In this document: positions 1 to 12,050 of the stretch, in pieces | How positions within the stretch are numbered: position 1 is the first letter of the stretch | Layout: every line of letters begins with the position of its first letter | Assembly: GCF_000813965.1 (NCBI RefSeq) | Contig: NZ_JWLI01000005.1 | Coordinates: 1 to 64,000 of the forward strand | Length of the DNA: 64,000 nt | DNA from: Leisingera sp. ANG-M7 | GTDB taxonomy: Bacteria > Pseudomonadota > Alphaproteobacteria > Rhodobacterales > Rhodobacteraceae | Direction: 5' to 3' | Made by a program: the position numbers and the translations under genes | Notes under the pieces: model-generated | What the model was told of the DNA's origin: nothing | Database searches by the model: none | What the model saw: only the letters and a program-made list of their open reading frames with translations

Positions 1-70
1 CAGCAGGTGTGGCTGGCGCCGCCGCCACCACCGCCGCCAACAATGGCTGCGGCGCCAGCCACACCTGCTG
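1..70. repeat. 20+20 bp perfect inverted repeat at the window edge
   Basis: Bases 1-20 and 51-70 are exact reverse complements, separated by 30 bases. The repeat begins at the very first base of the window and lies in the Gly/Ala linker of the adhesin. A fold-back of this kind at a contig end can be an assembly artefact. It could also be real low-complexity coding DNA. Confidence 0.8.
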
Positions 71-518
71 CAGCGCCGGCCGCGCCAAGGCCACCGAACA
101 ATGGAGCAGCCAGCGGCGCAACCACTGGTTCGATCCGGTCGACGTCCAGAAAGACCATGTCGTCATAGGCGCTCCACTTGCCGGCCAGATCGAGCGGCTC
201 GTAGGTGGCAAACAGCATGCCGCCGGATTTGTCCTCCAGCACGACTTCCATGAACTCGCCTTCCTGGCTAAGGAACAGGTTTTTGCTGCCCCCGGTGCCG
301 AAGGAGTAATAGTTCTCCAGCACCAGCTCCTGGCCGTTTGCCAGTATGATATGAAGGTTGTTTCCCTGCCTGGAGTAACTCTCAACATCAGCAGGCCTGA
401 GGTTCAGCGAGATGTCCTTGGAATGAGACGCATCAAGGCTTGCTGGTGTTCCCTCTGAAAAATTTCCATGCTGTGTAGTGCCCGCCATGTCGCGGGTGAT
501 ATATGCGACCGTGCTCAT
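1..518 (-). CDS. BapA-like prefix-domain adhesin, N-terminal fragment (cut by window edge)
   Basis: This reading frame stays open from its start to the left window edge, so only about the first 172 residues are visible. Around residues 35-60 is the pattern of polar beta strands ending in a LANGQELVLENYYSF-type motif. This is typical of the prefix domain of very large BapA-like, type I-secreted biofilm adhesins. An alanine-rich stretch and a run of six glycines follow, the usual linker before the Ig-like or cadherin-like repeats. No signal peptide is visible, as expected for type I export. A second in-frame ATG lies 15 bases upstream (position 533). Neither start has a good ribosome binding site. 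The last residues before the edge lie in an inverted repeat that may be artefactual. Confidence 0.6.
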   Translation of the reverse strand, partial: MSTVAYITRDMAGTTQHGNFSEGTPASLDASHSKDISLNLRPADVESYSRQGNNLHIILANGQELVLENYYSFGTGGSKNLFLSQEGEFMEVVLEDKSGGMLFATYEPLDLAGKWSAYDDMVFLDVDRIEPVVAPLAAPLFGGLGAAGAAAGVAGAAAIVGGGGGGGASHTC

Positions 519-1249
519 AAACTTACTGCCCATCTATAAGCGCCGCGGCCCGGAGTCCGGCCGTCGGCGTGTGGTTTCGTTGCCTGTGTTTTTGCCCAGC
601 TGCCGTCTTTTGCGGCTATTTTGAGGCCACAATGTGACAATCTTTCCAGGTCTGTCCAGTATTTGTGCTGCGCATTTGAGGACATTTTATCACTGACCGT
701 GTCCTGACTGCCGCAGATTCTCTAAGGTTTTTCACGCTTGTGTGATGCGGCCTCGGTTGCTTTTACTTGCGGAGGCGATGCTGTGGGGAGACGTGAACGC
801 CTTGTCAGAATAGTCCGGGGGGAGGGGAGCGGGCTGGGGGTACCTTCTTTCTGAAGCGGGTTTCTGAAGGAGATGTCGATGTAAAAATCTCCCAAATGCC
901 GCGCTGCAAAAAGGTTGTGTACCAACAGTGATCGCTGTGATGTGAAGATAATTTCCCGCAAAACTTTCTGGCAATTAATTAAAAGTACACCACTTTCAGA
1001 TAGTAAGAAGTTCGTAATTGGTGTAAGCTCGAGAGTAAGTAATACGACGCCGATAGCCCTGGATTCCGGGCGCAGGCCGCCGCCAAGAGCGGCCAGCCGG
1101 ACGTAACACCGCCAGAAGCGGCGCCGAGCAGAAATCAGAACTCAACACTAACGCGGACATCCATGCCCACGCGCTGGGCACTCTCTGTCCGTGCGCGATC
1201 TTAAACGCCAGGAGGAACGGCGCGAGTTAACCAGGAGGCTTGATCCAAG
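519..1249. other. Long intergenic region between the adhesin and prkA
   Basis: This 731-base stretch separates the divergent adhesin and prkA genes. I found no convincing gene on either strand; the short frames here have poor codon use and no ribosome binding sites. An AT-richer patch at about 945-1045 may hold promoters. A strong AGGAGG Shine-Dalgarno sequence at about 1233-1238 belongs to prkA. Confidence 0.5.
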
Positions 1250-3184
1250 ATGAAAGACATTGCCGAACTTTTTGCAGAGCAGTACGGCGAAACGCGCGAG
1301 CAGGAAATGCCGTTGCAGGAGTATTTGAACGCCTGCCGCGACGATCCAAGCCTGTACGCAAACGTCGCCGAGAGGATGCTGAAGGCAATTGGCGAAGAGG
1401 AGCTGGTGGACACGTCCAAGGACGTACGGCTCGGGCCGATCTTTCAGAACCGGACAATCAAACGCTACAGCGCCTTCCACGATTTCTTCGGTATGGAAGA
1501 TACAATTGAGCGGATCGTCGGATACTTCCGCCACGCCGCTCAGGGGCTGGAGGAACGCAAGCAGATCCTCTACCTGCTGGGCCCCGTTGGCGGCGGCAAG
1601 TCCTCTTTGGCGGAGCGTCTGAAACGCTTGGTTGAGGATCAGCCGATTTTTGTGCTGAAAGCTGGTGACCAGATATCACCGATTTTCGAAAGCCCGCTGG
1701 GGCTGTTCGACCCTGTCCGCATGGGCAAGGTTTTGGAAGAAGAATACGGTATTGCGCAGCATCGCCTGCCGGGTCTGATGTCGCCTTGGGCGGTGCAGCG
1801 GCTGGATGAATTTGATGGCGATATCAACAAGTTCTCGGTTGTCCGGTTGTATCCGTCGCGCCTGCGCCGGATCTGTGTGGCCAAAGTGGAGCCGGGCGAT
1901 GAGAACAATCAGGATATCTCGACCCTCGTCGGCAAAGTCGACATCCGGCAGCTGGAACATTTCAGCCAGGACAATCCGGACGCCTATAGCTTCTCCGGCG
2001 GGTTGAACCGGGCGACCCAGGGCATTCTGGAATTTGTCGAGATGTTCAAGGCGCCGATCAAGATGCTGCACCCGCTGCTGACGGCGACCCAGGAAGGCAA
2101 CTACATGGGAACCGAAAGCTTTGGCGCGATCCCGTTCAATGGCCTGATCCTGGCGCATTCCAATGAGTCAGAATGGCAGTCTTTCAAGAACAACAAGAAC
2201 AACGAGGCGTTCATCGACAGGGTGTCGATCGTCAAGGTGCCTTATTGCCTGCGGGTTTCGGATGAAACTTCGATCTATGAAAAGCTGATCGAGTACAGCG
2301 AACTGCGGGAGGCCCCATGCGCACCTGAAACGCTGAAGATCCTCAGCCGCTTCTCGGTGCTGACGCGCCTGAAGCCGCATGAGAATTCCAACCTCTACTC
2401 CAAGATGCGGGTCTATGACGGCGAAAGCCTGAAGGACACCGACCCCAAGGCGAAGACGGTGCAAGAGTATCAGGACCGCGCCGGCGTGGATGAGGGGATG
2501 AATGGTATTTCCACCCGCTTCGCCTTCAAGGTGCTGTCGACCACCTTCAACTTCGACACCAACGAGGTGGCAGCGGACCCGGTGCATCTGATGTATGTGC
2601 TGGAGCAGATGATCAAACGCGAGCAGTTTCCGCAGGAGACAGAGCAAAAATATCTGGAGTTCATAAAGACCGAACTTGCCCCCCGTTATGAGGAGTTCAT
2701 CGGCAACGAAATCCAGAAGGCGTACCTCGAAAGTTATACAGAATACGGCCAGAACGTCTTTGACCGTTACATCTCCTATGCCGATGCCTGGATCGAGGAG
2801 CAGGATTATAAAGATCCTGATACCGGCCAGCTCTACAACCGCGAGGTTCTGGATGCCGAGCTTAGCAAGATCGAGAAGCCGGTCGGCATCGCCAATCCCA
2901 AGGACTTCCGCAACGAGGTGGTCAAGTTCGCTCTGCGCCACCGCGCAAATACCGGCAAGAACCCGGCCTGGAACTCCTATGAGAAGCTGCGCGATGTGAT
3001 CGAGAAGCACATGTTCAGCCAGGTTGAGGAACTGCTGCCGGTAATCTCCTTCGGGTCCAAGAAAGACAGCAAGACCGAAGGCAAGCATCAGGAGTTCGTC
3101 GAGCGGATGCGCGGCCATGGCTATACCGATCGCCAGGTGCGGCGTCTGGTCGAATGGTACATGCGGGTCAACAAGGCGGGCTAA
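1250..3184 (+). CDS. prkA: PrkA (YeaG) family serine protein kinase
   Basis: The 644-residue product matches the full length of the PrkA/YeaG family. These are AAA-domain proteins with serine kinase or protease activity that act in nitrogen starvation, stationary phase and stress. A Walker A motif (GPVGGGKSS) lies at residues 111-119, following the family-typical N-terminal region with an RYSAFHDFFGMED-like segment. The C-terminal half is the PrkA-specific domain. The start has AGGAGG about 11 bases upstream. It is the first gene of the conserved trio prkA-yeaH-spoVR, with an 18-base gap to yeaH. Confidence 0.95.
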   Translation: MKDIAELFAEQYGETREQEMPLQEYLNACRDDPSLYANVAERMLKAIGEEELVDTSKDVRLGPIFQNRTIKRYSAFHDFFGMEDTIERIVGYFRHAAQGLEERKQILYLLGPVGGGKSSLAERLKRLVEDQPIFVLKAGDQISPIFESPLGLFDPVRMGKVLEEEYGIAQHRLPGLMSPWAVQRLDEFDGDINKFSVVRLYPSRLRRICVAKVEPGDENNQDISTLVGKVDIRQLEHFSQDNPDAYSFSGGLNRATQGILEFVEMFKAPIKMLHPLLTATQEGNYMGTESFGAIPFNGLILAHSNESEWQSFKNNKNNEAFIDRVSIVKVPYCLRVSDETSIYEKLIEYSELREAPCAPETLKILSRFSVLTRLKPHENSNLYSKMRVYDGESLKDTDPKAKTVQEYQDRAGVDEGMNGISTRFAFKVLSTTFNFDTNEVAADPVHLMYVLEQMIKREQFPQETEQKYLEFIKTELAPRYEEFIGNEIQKAYLESYTEYGQNVFDRYISYADAWIEEQDYKDPDTGQLYNREVLDAELSKIEKPVGIANPKDFRNEVVKFALRHRANTGKNPAWNSYEKLRDVIEKHMFSQVEELLPVISFGSKKDSKTEGKHQEFVERMRGHGYTDRQVRRLVEWYMRVNKAG

Positions 3185-3202
3185 AGAGGAGCGCTGTGCA
3201 AC

Positions 3203-4540
3203 ATGCATCATTTCATCGACAGGCGCGCCAATCCAAAGGGCAAGAGCCTAGGGAACCGCCAGCGGTTCCTGCGGCGGGCCCGTGAGAACATTAAGGAGCG
3301 CGTCGACCAGTCGGTCCGGGGGAAGTCGATCCAAAACGGAAGCGGTGTCCCGGATGAAGGCGAAAAGGTCACCATCCCGACCCGGGGATTGAAGGAGCCG
3401 CGGTTCTTTCATTCCTCCAAGGGCGGCATGCGCCGCCATGTGCTGCCAGGCAACAAGGATTTTGTTGTCGGCGACACCATCAAACGGCCGCAGGGCGGTG
3501 CCGGGCAGGGCGGCCGCCAAGCGTCTGAGGACGGTGATGGCGAGGACGAGTTTTCTTTCACCCTGACCCAGGAAGAGTACCTGGAAATCCTGTTTGAGGG
3601 GCTTGAACTTCCGGATCTGGTGGAAAAGGCGACGGTGGAAACCGAAACCATTGGCACCCGCCGCGCGGGTCTGACCACTGCGGGCACGCCAAACAACCTG
3701 AACCTGGTGCGCACCATGCGCAATTCGCTGGGCCGCCGCATCGCCCTGCAGCGCCCCACCACCAAATCCCAGCGCGAATTGGAAGAACAGATCTCTGAGC
3801 TGGAGGCGCTGGATGAGCGCACCCCGCCGCAGGAGGATTTCCTGGAGGCGCTGAAAAAGCGGCTGGAGGGCATCATCCGCAAGCGCAAGGTGGTCGGCTA
3901 CATCGACCCGCTGGATCTGCGCTATGACACCTTTGTGCCGGAAAAAATCCGCAATTCCCGTGCCGTGGTGTTCTGCCTGATGGATGTCTCCGGCTCCATG
4001 CAAGAGCGCGAGAAGGACCTGGCCAAACGCTTCTTCCTGCTTCTGCATCTATTCCTGGAACGCTGCTATGAGCACACCGAACTGGTGTTCGTGCGCCACA
4101 CCCACCACGCCCAGGAGGTCGATGAGGAAACCTTCTTCTATGCCCGTGAAACCGGCGGCACCATCGTGTCGACCGCGCTGGAGAAGATGAAGGAGATCAT
4201 CGAGGAACGCTATCCGCCGGATGAGTGGAACATCTACGGCGCCCAGGCCTCGGACGGGGAGAACTTCGGCAATGACTCGGTGCGCTGCAAGAACCTGTTG
4301 CTGAATGACCTGCTGCCGGTGAGCCAGTTCTACGCCTATGTGGAGATCGTCGATGAGGCGGCGGAGATGCTGCTCAACAACCCCGAAGCAGGCGAAGACC
4401 TGTGGCAGAACTACCGCGAAGTGAAGAGCCAGGCGCAGCATTTCGAGATGCAGCGGGTTTCGCAGCCGGGCCACATCTATCCGATTTTCCGGGAGTTCTT
4501 CCTCCCCAAGGTGAAAGGGGTGCAGAATGCAGGCAGCTGA
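3203..4540 (+). CDS. yeaH: YeaH/YhbH family (DUF444) protein with von Willebrand A fold
   Basis: This 445-residue protein is the usual partner of PrkA and belongs to the DUF444 (YeaH/YhbH) family. The N-terminus is basic and has a typical MHHFIDRRANPKGKS opening. A vWA metal-site motif, MDVSGSM, is at residues 260-266 and suggests metal-dependent protein binding. The biochemical role is not known; in Escherichia coli the homologue is co-expressed with yeaG. The last 14 bases overlap spoVR, which implies translational coupling. Confidence 0.93.
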   Translation: MHHFIDRRANPKGKSLGNRQRFLRRARENIKERVDQSVRGKSIQNGSGVPDEGEKVTIPTRGLKEPRFFHSSKGGMRRHVLPGNKDFVVGDTIKRPQGGAGQGGRQASEDGDGEDEFSFTLTQEEYLEILFEGLELPDLVEKATVETETIGTRRAGLTTAGTPNNLNLVRTMRNSLGRRIALQRPTTKSQRELEEQISELEALDERTPPQEDFLEALKKRLEGIIRKRKVVGYIDPLDLRYDTFVPEKIRNSRAVVFCLMDVSGSMQEREKDLAKRFFLLLHLFLERCYEHTELVFVRHTHHAQEVDEETFFYARETGGTIVSTALEKMKEIIEERYPPDEWNIYGAQASDGENFGNDSVRCKNLLLNDLLPVSQFYAYVEIVDEAAEMLLNNPEAGEDLWQNYREVKSQAQHFEMQRVSQPGHIYPIFREFFLPKVKGVQNAGS

Positions 4541-6041
4541 AACGGCGCGCGAGCCGCTGTTCTACGGGCCGGAATGGACCTTCGAACTCATGGAGAAGGC
4601 GCGCGACGCGATCGAGAAGATCGCGCTCGAAGATCTTGGGCTGGATGTCTACCCGAACCAGATCGAGATCATCTCGGCCGAGCAGATGCTGGATGCCTAT
4701 TCCTGCGTCGGCCTGCCGCTGATGTATCAGCACTGGTCCTTCGGCAAGCATTTCGCCCGCGACGAGGCACTGTACCGGACCGGCCGACAGGGCCTGGCCT
4801 ATGAGATCGTCATCAACTCCAACCCCTGCATCAGCTACAACATGGAAGAAAACACCATGGCGATGCAGACGCTGGTGATGGCTCACGCGGCGTTCGGCCA
4901 TAACCATTTCTTCAAGAACAACTACCTGTTCCAGCAATGGACCGATGCGGCGGGCATCCACGACTATCTGGCGTTCGCCAAGAATTACATCGCCGCCTGC
5001 GAGGAGCGATACGGCCCGATGGCGGTGGAAGAGGTTCTGGACGCCGCCCATGCCATGCAGTCGCAGGGTGTGTTCCGCTATGGCCGCCCGCCCAAGCCCA
5101 CCAACGAGGAACTGGTGGCGATGCAGAAGGTGCGCGAAGGCTATGAAAGCGGCCAGAGCGTGCTGGACGTCTGGACGGATTCGACCCTGGGCCGGGACAA
5201 GCTGGAGCTGACCGAGGACGCCGACTACAGTGCGCGGCGCAAGCTGATGAACCTGCCTCAGGAGAATATCCTGTATTTCCTGGAAAAGCACAGCCCAGTG
5301 CTGGAACCATGGCAATGCGAGATCCTACGTATCGTGCGGATGCTGGCGCAATACCTGTACCCGCAAAAACAGACCAAGGTGATGAACGAGGGCTGTGCGA
5401 CCTTCGTGCACTACTACATCATCAACAAGCTCCATGAGCAGGGCCAGATCACCCAAGGCGCCTATATGGAAATGCTGCACAGCCACACCAATGTGGTGAT
5501 GCAGCCGGAATATGACGATCCGCGTTATTCGGGCATCAACCCCTATGCGCTGGGCTTTGCGATGATGCAGGACATCCGCCGCATCTGCCAGGACCCGACC
5601 GACGAGGACCGCGAGTGGTTCCCGGATTTCGCCGGCAATCCGGACTGGCGCGGGGTGCTGCGGGATGCCTGGGCGAACTATCGCGACGAAAGTTTCATCC
5701 AGCAGTTTCTGTCGCCGAACCTGATCCGCAAGTTCAAGCTGTTCACCCTGACCAATGACGCGGAGCTGCCCAATCTGGTGGTCAGCCAGATCCACAACCG
5801 GGCCGGATACAAGGCGATACGCCGTGACTTGGCGAAACAGTATGACCTCGCCTATCTGGAACCGGACATTCAGGTCACGGATGCTGACCTGCGCGGCGAC
5901 CGGGAGCTGAAGCTGACCCACACCGTGCGCGATGGCATCCACCTGGACGAGGACGACCAGGAAGAGGTGCTGAAACACCTGCGCACGCTTTGGGGCTATG
6001 ATGTCCGGCTGGACGCAGTGGAAGCGACCACCGAAAGCTGA
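4527..6041 (+). CDS. spoVR: SpoVR family protein (YcgB-like)
   Basis: The 504-residue protein is a full-length SpoVR family member, recognised by its opening (FYGPEWTFELMEKARDAIE) and by histidine-rich segments such as HNHFFKNNYLF and the VMNEGCATFVHYY region. In Bacillus SpoVR acts in spore cortex formation. In non-sporulating proteobacteria it is part of the prkA-yeaH-spoVR stress module and has no known biochemical function. The start codon overlaps the end of yeaH. A strong hairpin follows the stop and probably ends the operon. Confidence 0.93.
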   Translation: MQAAETAREPLFYGPEWTFELMEKARDAIEKIALEDLGLDVYPNQIEIISAEQMLDAYSCVGLPLMYQHWSFGKHFARDEALYRTGRQGLAYEIVINSNPCISYNMEENTMAMQTLVMAHAAFGHNHFFKNNYLFQQWTDAAGIHDYLAFAKNYIAACEERYGPMAVEEVLDAAHAMQSQGVFRYGRPPKPTNEELVAMQKVREGYESGQSVLDVWTDSTLGRDKLELTEDADYSARRKLMNLPQENILYFLEKHSPVLEPWQCEILRIVRMLAQYLYPQKQTKVMNEGCATFVHYYIINKLHEQGQITQGAYMEMLHSHTNVVMQPEYDDPRYSGINPYALGFAMMQDIRRICQDPTDEDREWFPDFAGNPDWRGVLRDAWANYRDESFIQQFLSPNLIRKFKLFTLTNDAELPNLVVSQIHNRAGYKAIRRDLAKQYDLAYLEPDIQVTDADLRGDRELKLTHTVRDGIHLDEDDQEEVLKHLRTLWGYDVRLDAVEATTES

Positions 6042-6066
6042 TTGTCAGCTGACAACCTATGCGCGA

Positions 6067-6092
6067 AAACGCAGGCCCGGAGGCCTGCGTTT
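6067..6092. terminator. Bidirectional terminator between spoVR and frmA
   Basis: The sequence is a perfect hairpin with 11-base arms at 6067-6077 and 6082-6092 and a four-base loop (cgga). It is flanked by A residues on the left and T residues on the right, so it can stop transcription from both converging genes. Confidence 0.85.
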
Positions 6093-6117
6093 CATCTGTT
6101 TCACATGAATCCCGGGA

Positions 6118-7233
6118 TCAGAATTCAACCACGGCGCGGATCGACTTGCCTTCGTGCATCAGCTCGAAGCCTTCATTGATCTGGTCCAGCGTCAGCTTGT
6201 GGGTGATCATCGGGTCAATCTCGATTTTGCCGTCCATGTACCAGTCGACAATTTTCGGCACGTCGGTGCGGCCCGATGCGCCGCCGAACGCGGTGCCGCG
6301 CCAGCTGCGGCCGGTGACCAGTTGGAACGGGCGGGTGGAAATCTCGGCACCGGCAGGCGCCACGCCGATGATGATCGATTCACCCCAGCCTTTGTGCGCG
6401 CATTCCAGCGCTGTGCGCATCACGTTCACATTGCCGGTGGCGTCAAAGGTGTAGTCGGCGCCGCCGCCGGTCAGCTCGACCAGATGTGCCACCAGATCGC
6501 CCTCGATCTCGGCCGGGTTCACGAAATCGGTCATGCCGAACTTCTCGGCCATTTCAACTTTGCCCGGGTTCAGGTCGACGCCGACAATCTGGTCAGCCCC
6601 GGCCAGCCGCAGGCCCTGGATCACGTTCAGGCCGATGCCGCCGAGGCCGAAGACCACTGCGCGCGAGCCGATTTCCACCTTGGCGGTGTTTATCACAGCA
6701 CCAATGCCTGTGGTGACGCCGCAGCCGATGTAGCAGACCTTGTCAAAAGGCGCGTCTTCACGGATTTTCGCCAGTGCGATTTCCGGCACGACGGTGTGGT
6801 TGGCGAAGGTCGAGCAGCCCATGTAGTGGTGGATCGGGGTGCCGTCCAGCATCGAGAAGCGGGTGGAGCCGTCTGGCAGCAGGCCTTGGCCTTGGGTCGA
6901 ACGGATTGCTTGGCACAGGTTGGTCTTGGGGTTGAGGCAGTACTCGCACTCGCGGCATTCCGGCGTGTAAAGCGGGATCACGTGGTCACCCGGCTTCAGG
7001 CTGGTGACTCCTTCGCCGACCTCGATCACAACGCCTGCACCCTCATGGCCTAGGATCGCCGGAAAGATGCCTTCCGGGTCGTCGCCGGAGCGGGTGAATT
7101 CGTCGGTGTGGCACAGGCCGGTTGCCTTGATTTCCACCAGAACCTCGCCCGCCTTCGGGCCTTCCAGGTTCACTTCCATGATTTCCAGCGGTTTGCCGGG
7201 GGCAACCGCAACGGCAGCGCGGGTCTTGATCAT
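6118..7233 (-). CDS. frmA: S-(hydroxymethyl)glutathione dehydrogenase / class III alcohol dehydrogenase
   Basis: This zinc-dependent enzyme oxidises S-hydroxymethylglutathione with NAD(P)+ in glutathione-dependent formaldehyde detoxification. It can also reduce S-nitrosoglutathione. The 371-residue length fits the class III family. The catalytic zinc ligands Cys41 and His63-Glu64 are present. The structural zinc cysteines are at 93, 96, 99 and 107, and the GLGGIG nucleotide-binding turn is near residue 196. GAAGGA precedes the start by about 8 bases. It appears monocistronic and converges with spoVR. In roseobacters it serves C1 and methylated-compound oxidation. Confidence 0.95.
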   Translation of the reverse strand: MIKTRAAVAVAPGKPLEIMEVNLEGPKAGEVLVEIKATGLCHTDEFTRSGDDPEGIFPAILGHEGAGVVIEVGEGVTSLKPGDHVIPLYTPECRECEYCLNPKTNLCQAIRSTQGQGLLPDGSTRFSMLDGTPIHHYMGCSTFANHTVVPEIALAKIREDAPFDKVCYIGCGVTTGIGAVINTAKVEIGSRAVVFGLGGIGLNVIQGLRLAGADQIVGVDLNPGKVEMAEKFGMTDFVNPAEIEGDLVAHLVELTGGGADYTFDATGNVNVMRTALECAHKGWGESIIIGVAPAGAEISTRPFQLVTGRSWRGTAFGGASGRTDVPKIVDWYMDGKIEIDPMITHKLTLDQINEGFELMHEGKSIRAVVEF

Positions 7234-7586
7234 GTGACTGGTCCTTCGTTCTTATCTGCGGGACCGGGCCGCCATTTGGCGGGTCCGGGGTGAATGCTGT
7301 GCCGACGACTACGCCGCGGGCCGGAATGACCCAGCGTTACATTTGCGCACCGGCACGCGCAAGCACTGCCTCGGCACCCTAACAGGGGAGGCACCCTGGA
7401 CTTTGCCCCGAAAGCGACAGCTGAGCCGCGGTCCGCGCCATCCAGGCGCAATGAAAAATCCTCGGTTTCCAGCAGTTTGCCCTCAGGGTTCCAGTTTTGG
7501 GAAGGAATTTCGGGTGGACCTCTTGACCTTCCCCTGACTGGAACCCTCATATCCATTGTCAAAGGCGCAAAACCGGCGGAATCCCT
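7234..7586. other. Divergent intergenic region between frmA and copA
   Basis: This 353-base region carries the outward promoters of frmA and copA. I recognise the CueR-type copA promoter near its right end and saw no credible gene. Confidence 0.5.
7523..7553 (+). promoter_or_regulatory. CueR-type (MerR family) copA promoter and operator
   Basis: The -35 element TTGACC (7523-7528) and a weak -10 element CATATC (7548-7553) are 19 bases apart, the stretched spacing of MerR-family promoters. The spacer holds the dyad ACCTTCC...GGAACCCT, close to the Escherichia coli copA operator. The linked cueR gene with its copper-binding cysteines supports copper-activated transcription from here. Confidence 0.8.
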
Positions 7587-10090
<2,504 letters not shown>

Positions 10091-10094
<4 letters not shown>

Positions 10095-10480
10095 ACATCG
10101 GGGACGTATCCAGCCGCTCGGGCCTGCCCGCCAAGACGATCCGCTATTATGAGGACATCGGCCTGATCAAACCGCACCGCAGCGCCAATGGCTACCGCTG
10201 CTTTGCCGAGACCGACCTGCACAAGCTGGCGTTTTTGGGCCGCGCCCGGGCGCTGGGCTTCACCATCGAGGACTGCCGCACGCTGATGGCGCTTTACGAG
10301 GATGAAAGCCGCGCCAGCGCCGATGTGAAACAGCTGGCGCAGGAGCATCTGGCCAAGATCGAGGAGAAGATCGCAGATCTTCAGGCGATGCACGACACGC
10401 TTGGCGAGCTGGTCAACAGCTGCGCGGGCGACAGCCGCCCGGACTGCCCGATCCTCAAGGATCTGTCCGGCGAGGGGTGA
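10091..10480 (+). CDS. cueR: Cu(I)-responsive MerR-family regulator
   Basis: The 129-residue MerR-family protein has an N-terminal winged helix (residues 1-60 with the IRYYEDIGLI motif), a coiled-coil dimer helix and a C-terminal metal loop with Cys111 and Cys119. The eight-residue spacing matches the Cu(I) site of CueR (Cys112/Cys120). It overlaps copA by four bases, so activator and pump are co-transcribed. Its operator is at 7523-7553. Confidence 0.93.
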
Positions 10481-10557
10481 ACCATCCGGCGGGGGAGGCG
10501 GGCGTGCTCCCGCGCCCGCGGCTGCCCTGACGGGCTTCCTGGCGGCCTTGGGCATGG

Positions 10558-10578
10558 CTTCGGGCCTGCGGCCCGAAG
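10558..10578. terminator. Hairpin between cueR and the BKACE gene
   Basis: A perfect 9-base stem (CTTCGGGCC / GGCCCGAAG) with a three-base loop lies between the convergent copA-cueR and pca transcripts. There is no long T tract, so it is only a probable terminator. Confidence 0.55.
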
Positions 10579-10587
10579 CAGGCGCCT

Positions 10588-11418
10588 TCAGGCCGGGCGC
10601 AGCTCCAGGATCTCGCGGGCCTGCTGCCAGGTGGCGACCGGGCGTTCGTATTTTTCACACAGCTTTGCCGCGCGTTTCACCAGCGCCGCGTTGGAGGGCG
10701 CCAGAGTGTTCCGGTCCAGCCGCATGTTGTCCTCCAGCCCGGTGCGGGTATGGCCGCCCGCGGCGATGGACCACTCGTTGACCAGGATCTGCCCCGGCCC
10801 GACGCCGGCACCGCACCACTGGGCCTCAGGTGCCAGCCGCTGCATGGTTTTGACGTAATAGTCAAACACGTCCTTATCCACCGGCGTAGCGTTCTTCACC
10901 CCCATGACGAACTGAACATAGAGTGTGCCGGGAATACGCCCTTCGCGGTTCATCTTCACCGCCTGGTGGATATGCGACAGGTCAAAGGCCTCGATCTCCG
11001 GCTTCACGTCGTAGGTGCGCATCTCCGATGCCAGCCAGTCCACCAGGTCCGGGGGGTTCTCATATACTCTGGTGGGGAAATTGTTGGAGCCCACCGAAAG
11101 CGACGCCATGTCGGGGCGCAGCGGCAACATGCCGCCGCGTTCGCGGCCCGCACCGGAGCGGCCGCCGGTCGAGAGCTGGATGATCATGCCAGGGCAGTGG
11201 TTCTGCAAACCTTCCATCAGCCGTGCGAACCTTTCCGGGTCCGAGGTCGGTGTCTGGTCGTCGTTCCGCACATGGCAATGAGCAATCGAGGCGCCGGCCT
11301 CAAACGCTTCATGCGTGCTTTCGATCTGTTCTTCGATAGTGACCGGCACCGCCGGGTTGTTTTCCTTGGTCGGGACCGAGCCGGTGATGGCAACACAGAT
11401 GATGCAGGGTTTGCTCAT
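10588..11418 (-). CDS. Beta-keto acid cleavage enzyme (BKACE, DUF849)
   Basis: The 276-residue protein belongs to the DUF849/BKACE family. These zinc enzymes react a beta-keto acid with acetyl-CoA to give acetoacetate and a CoA thioester. The zinc-binding HCHVR motif is near residue 48, and a GLEDN motif holds the conserved glutamate. The gene follows pcaG by 11 bases at the end of the pca operon and has a good ribosome binding site (AAGGGGA). From this position I infer that beta-ketoadipate is its substrate, giving succinyl-CoA and acetoacetate. A role on another keto acid is possible. Confidence 0.88.
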   Translation of the reverse strand: MSKPCIICVAITGSVPTKENNPAVPVTIEEQIESTHEAFEAGASIAHCHVRNDDQTPTSDPERFARLMEGLQNHCPGMIIQLSTGGRSGAGRERGGMLPLRPDMASLSVGSNNFPTRVYENPPDLVDWLASEMRTYDVKPEIEAFDLSHIHQAVKMNREGRIPGTLYVQFVMGVKNATPVDKDVFDYYVKTMQRLAPEAQWCGAGVGPGQILVNEWSIAAGGHTRTGLEDNMRLDRNTLAPSNAALVKRAAKLCEKYERPVATWQQAREILELRPA

Positions 11419-11429
11419 GGGATTCCCCT

Positions 11430-12050
11430 TCAGATGTCGAAAAACACGGTTTCATCCTCGCCTTGCAGGCGGATGTCGAACCGGTAGACGGTTAGTCCGT
11501 CCCGCAGCTCTCGATTGGCGATCAGGGTGGCGCGGCGGCGCTCCCACTCTATCAAATTCAGCACCGGGTCGGCGGCGTTGGACGCAGCCTCATCCTCAAA
11601 GTAGATCCGTGTATTCAGCCCCACGTTGATGCCGCGCGCCACGATCCACAGGTTGATATGGGGCGCCATCATCTGGCCGTCCCGGCCAGTCACCGGCCCG
11701 GGCTTCACAGTGTCAAAGCCCCATTCGCCGGTCTCAAAGTCGGTGATCACCCGGCCCCAGCCGCGAAATCCGTCCTCCACCACTCCTGTGTGCTCCGGGT
11801 GGGCATAGACGCCGTCCGCATTGGCTTGCCAGGCCTCCAGCAGCACGTCCTTGACCGGAGAGCCGGTACCGTCGATGATCACGCCTTCGACCCGGATGCG
11901 TTCGCCCCTTGCGTTGGACCCGGCAATGTCCCAGCCAAGCTCCTGATCGTAGATCTCAAACCCTGCGGCGCCGGGGGCCAGGCCGATATGGACGTAAGGT
12001 CCGGCGGTCTGCGACGGGGTTTCTTTAAGGTACTCCAGCTTCTGGCGCAT
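11430..12050 (-). CDS. pcaG: Protocatechuate 3,4-dioxygenase alpha subunit
   Basis: PcaG pairs with PcaH to cleave protocatechuate to 3-carboxy-cis,cis-muconate. The roughly 206-residue length and the intradiol-dioxygenase core, for example the GFRGWGRVITDFETGEW region and the MAPHINLWI segment, fit the alpha subunit, which lacks the full iron ligand set. The ATG at 12050 shares one base with the pcaH stop (TGATG), with GGAGGGG just upstream. A TTG one codon earlier is the alternative start. Confidence 0.95.
   Translation of the reverse strand: MRQKLEYLKETPSQTAGPYVHIGLAPGAAGFEIYDQELGWDIAGSNARGERIRVEGVIIDGTGSPVKDVLLEAWQANADGVYAHPEHTGVVEDGFRGWGRVITDFETGEWGFDTVKPGPVTGRDGQMMAPHINLWIVARGINVGLNTRIYFEDEAASNAADPVLNLIEWERRRATLIANRELRDGLTVYRFDIRLQGEDETVFFDI

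Noticed and set aside
2168-3211. 347-codon minus-strand frame antisense to prkA
   Set aside because: Antisense shadow of a certain gene, without a ribosome binding site or domain.
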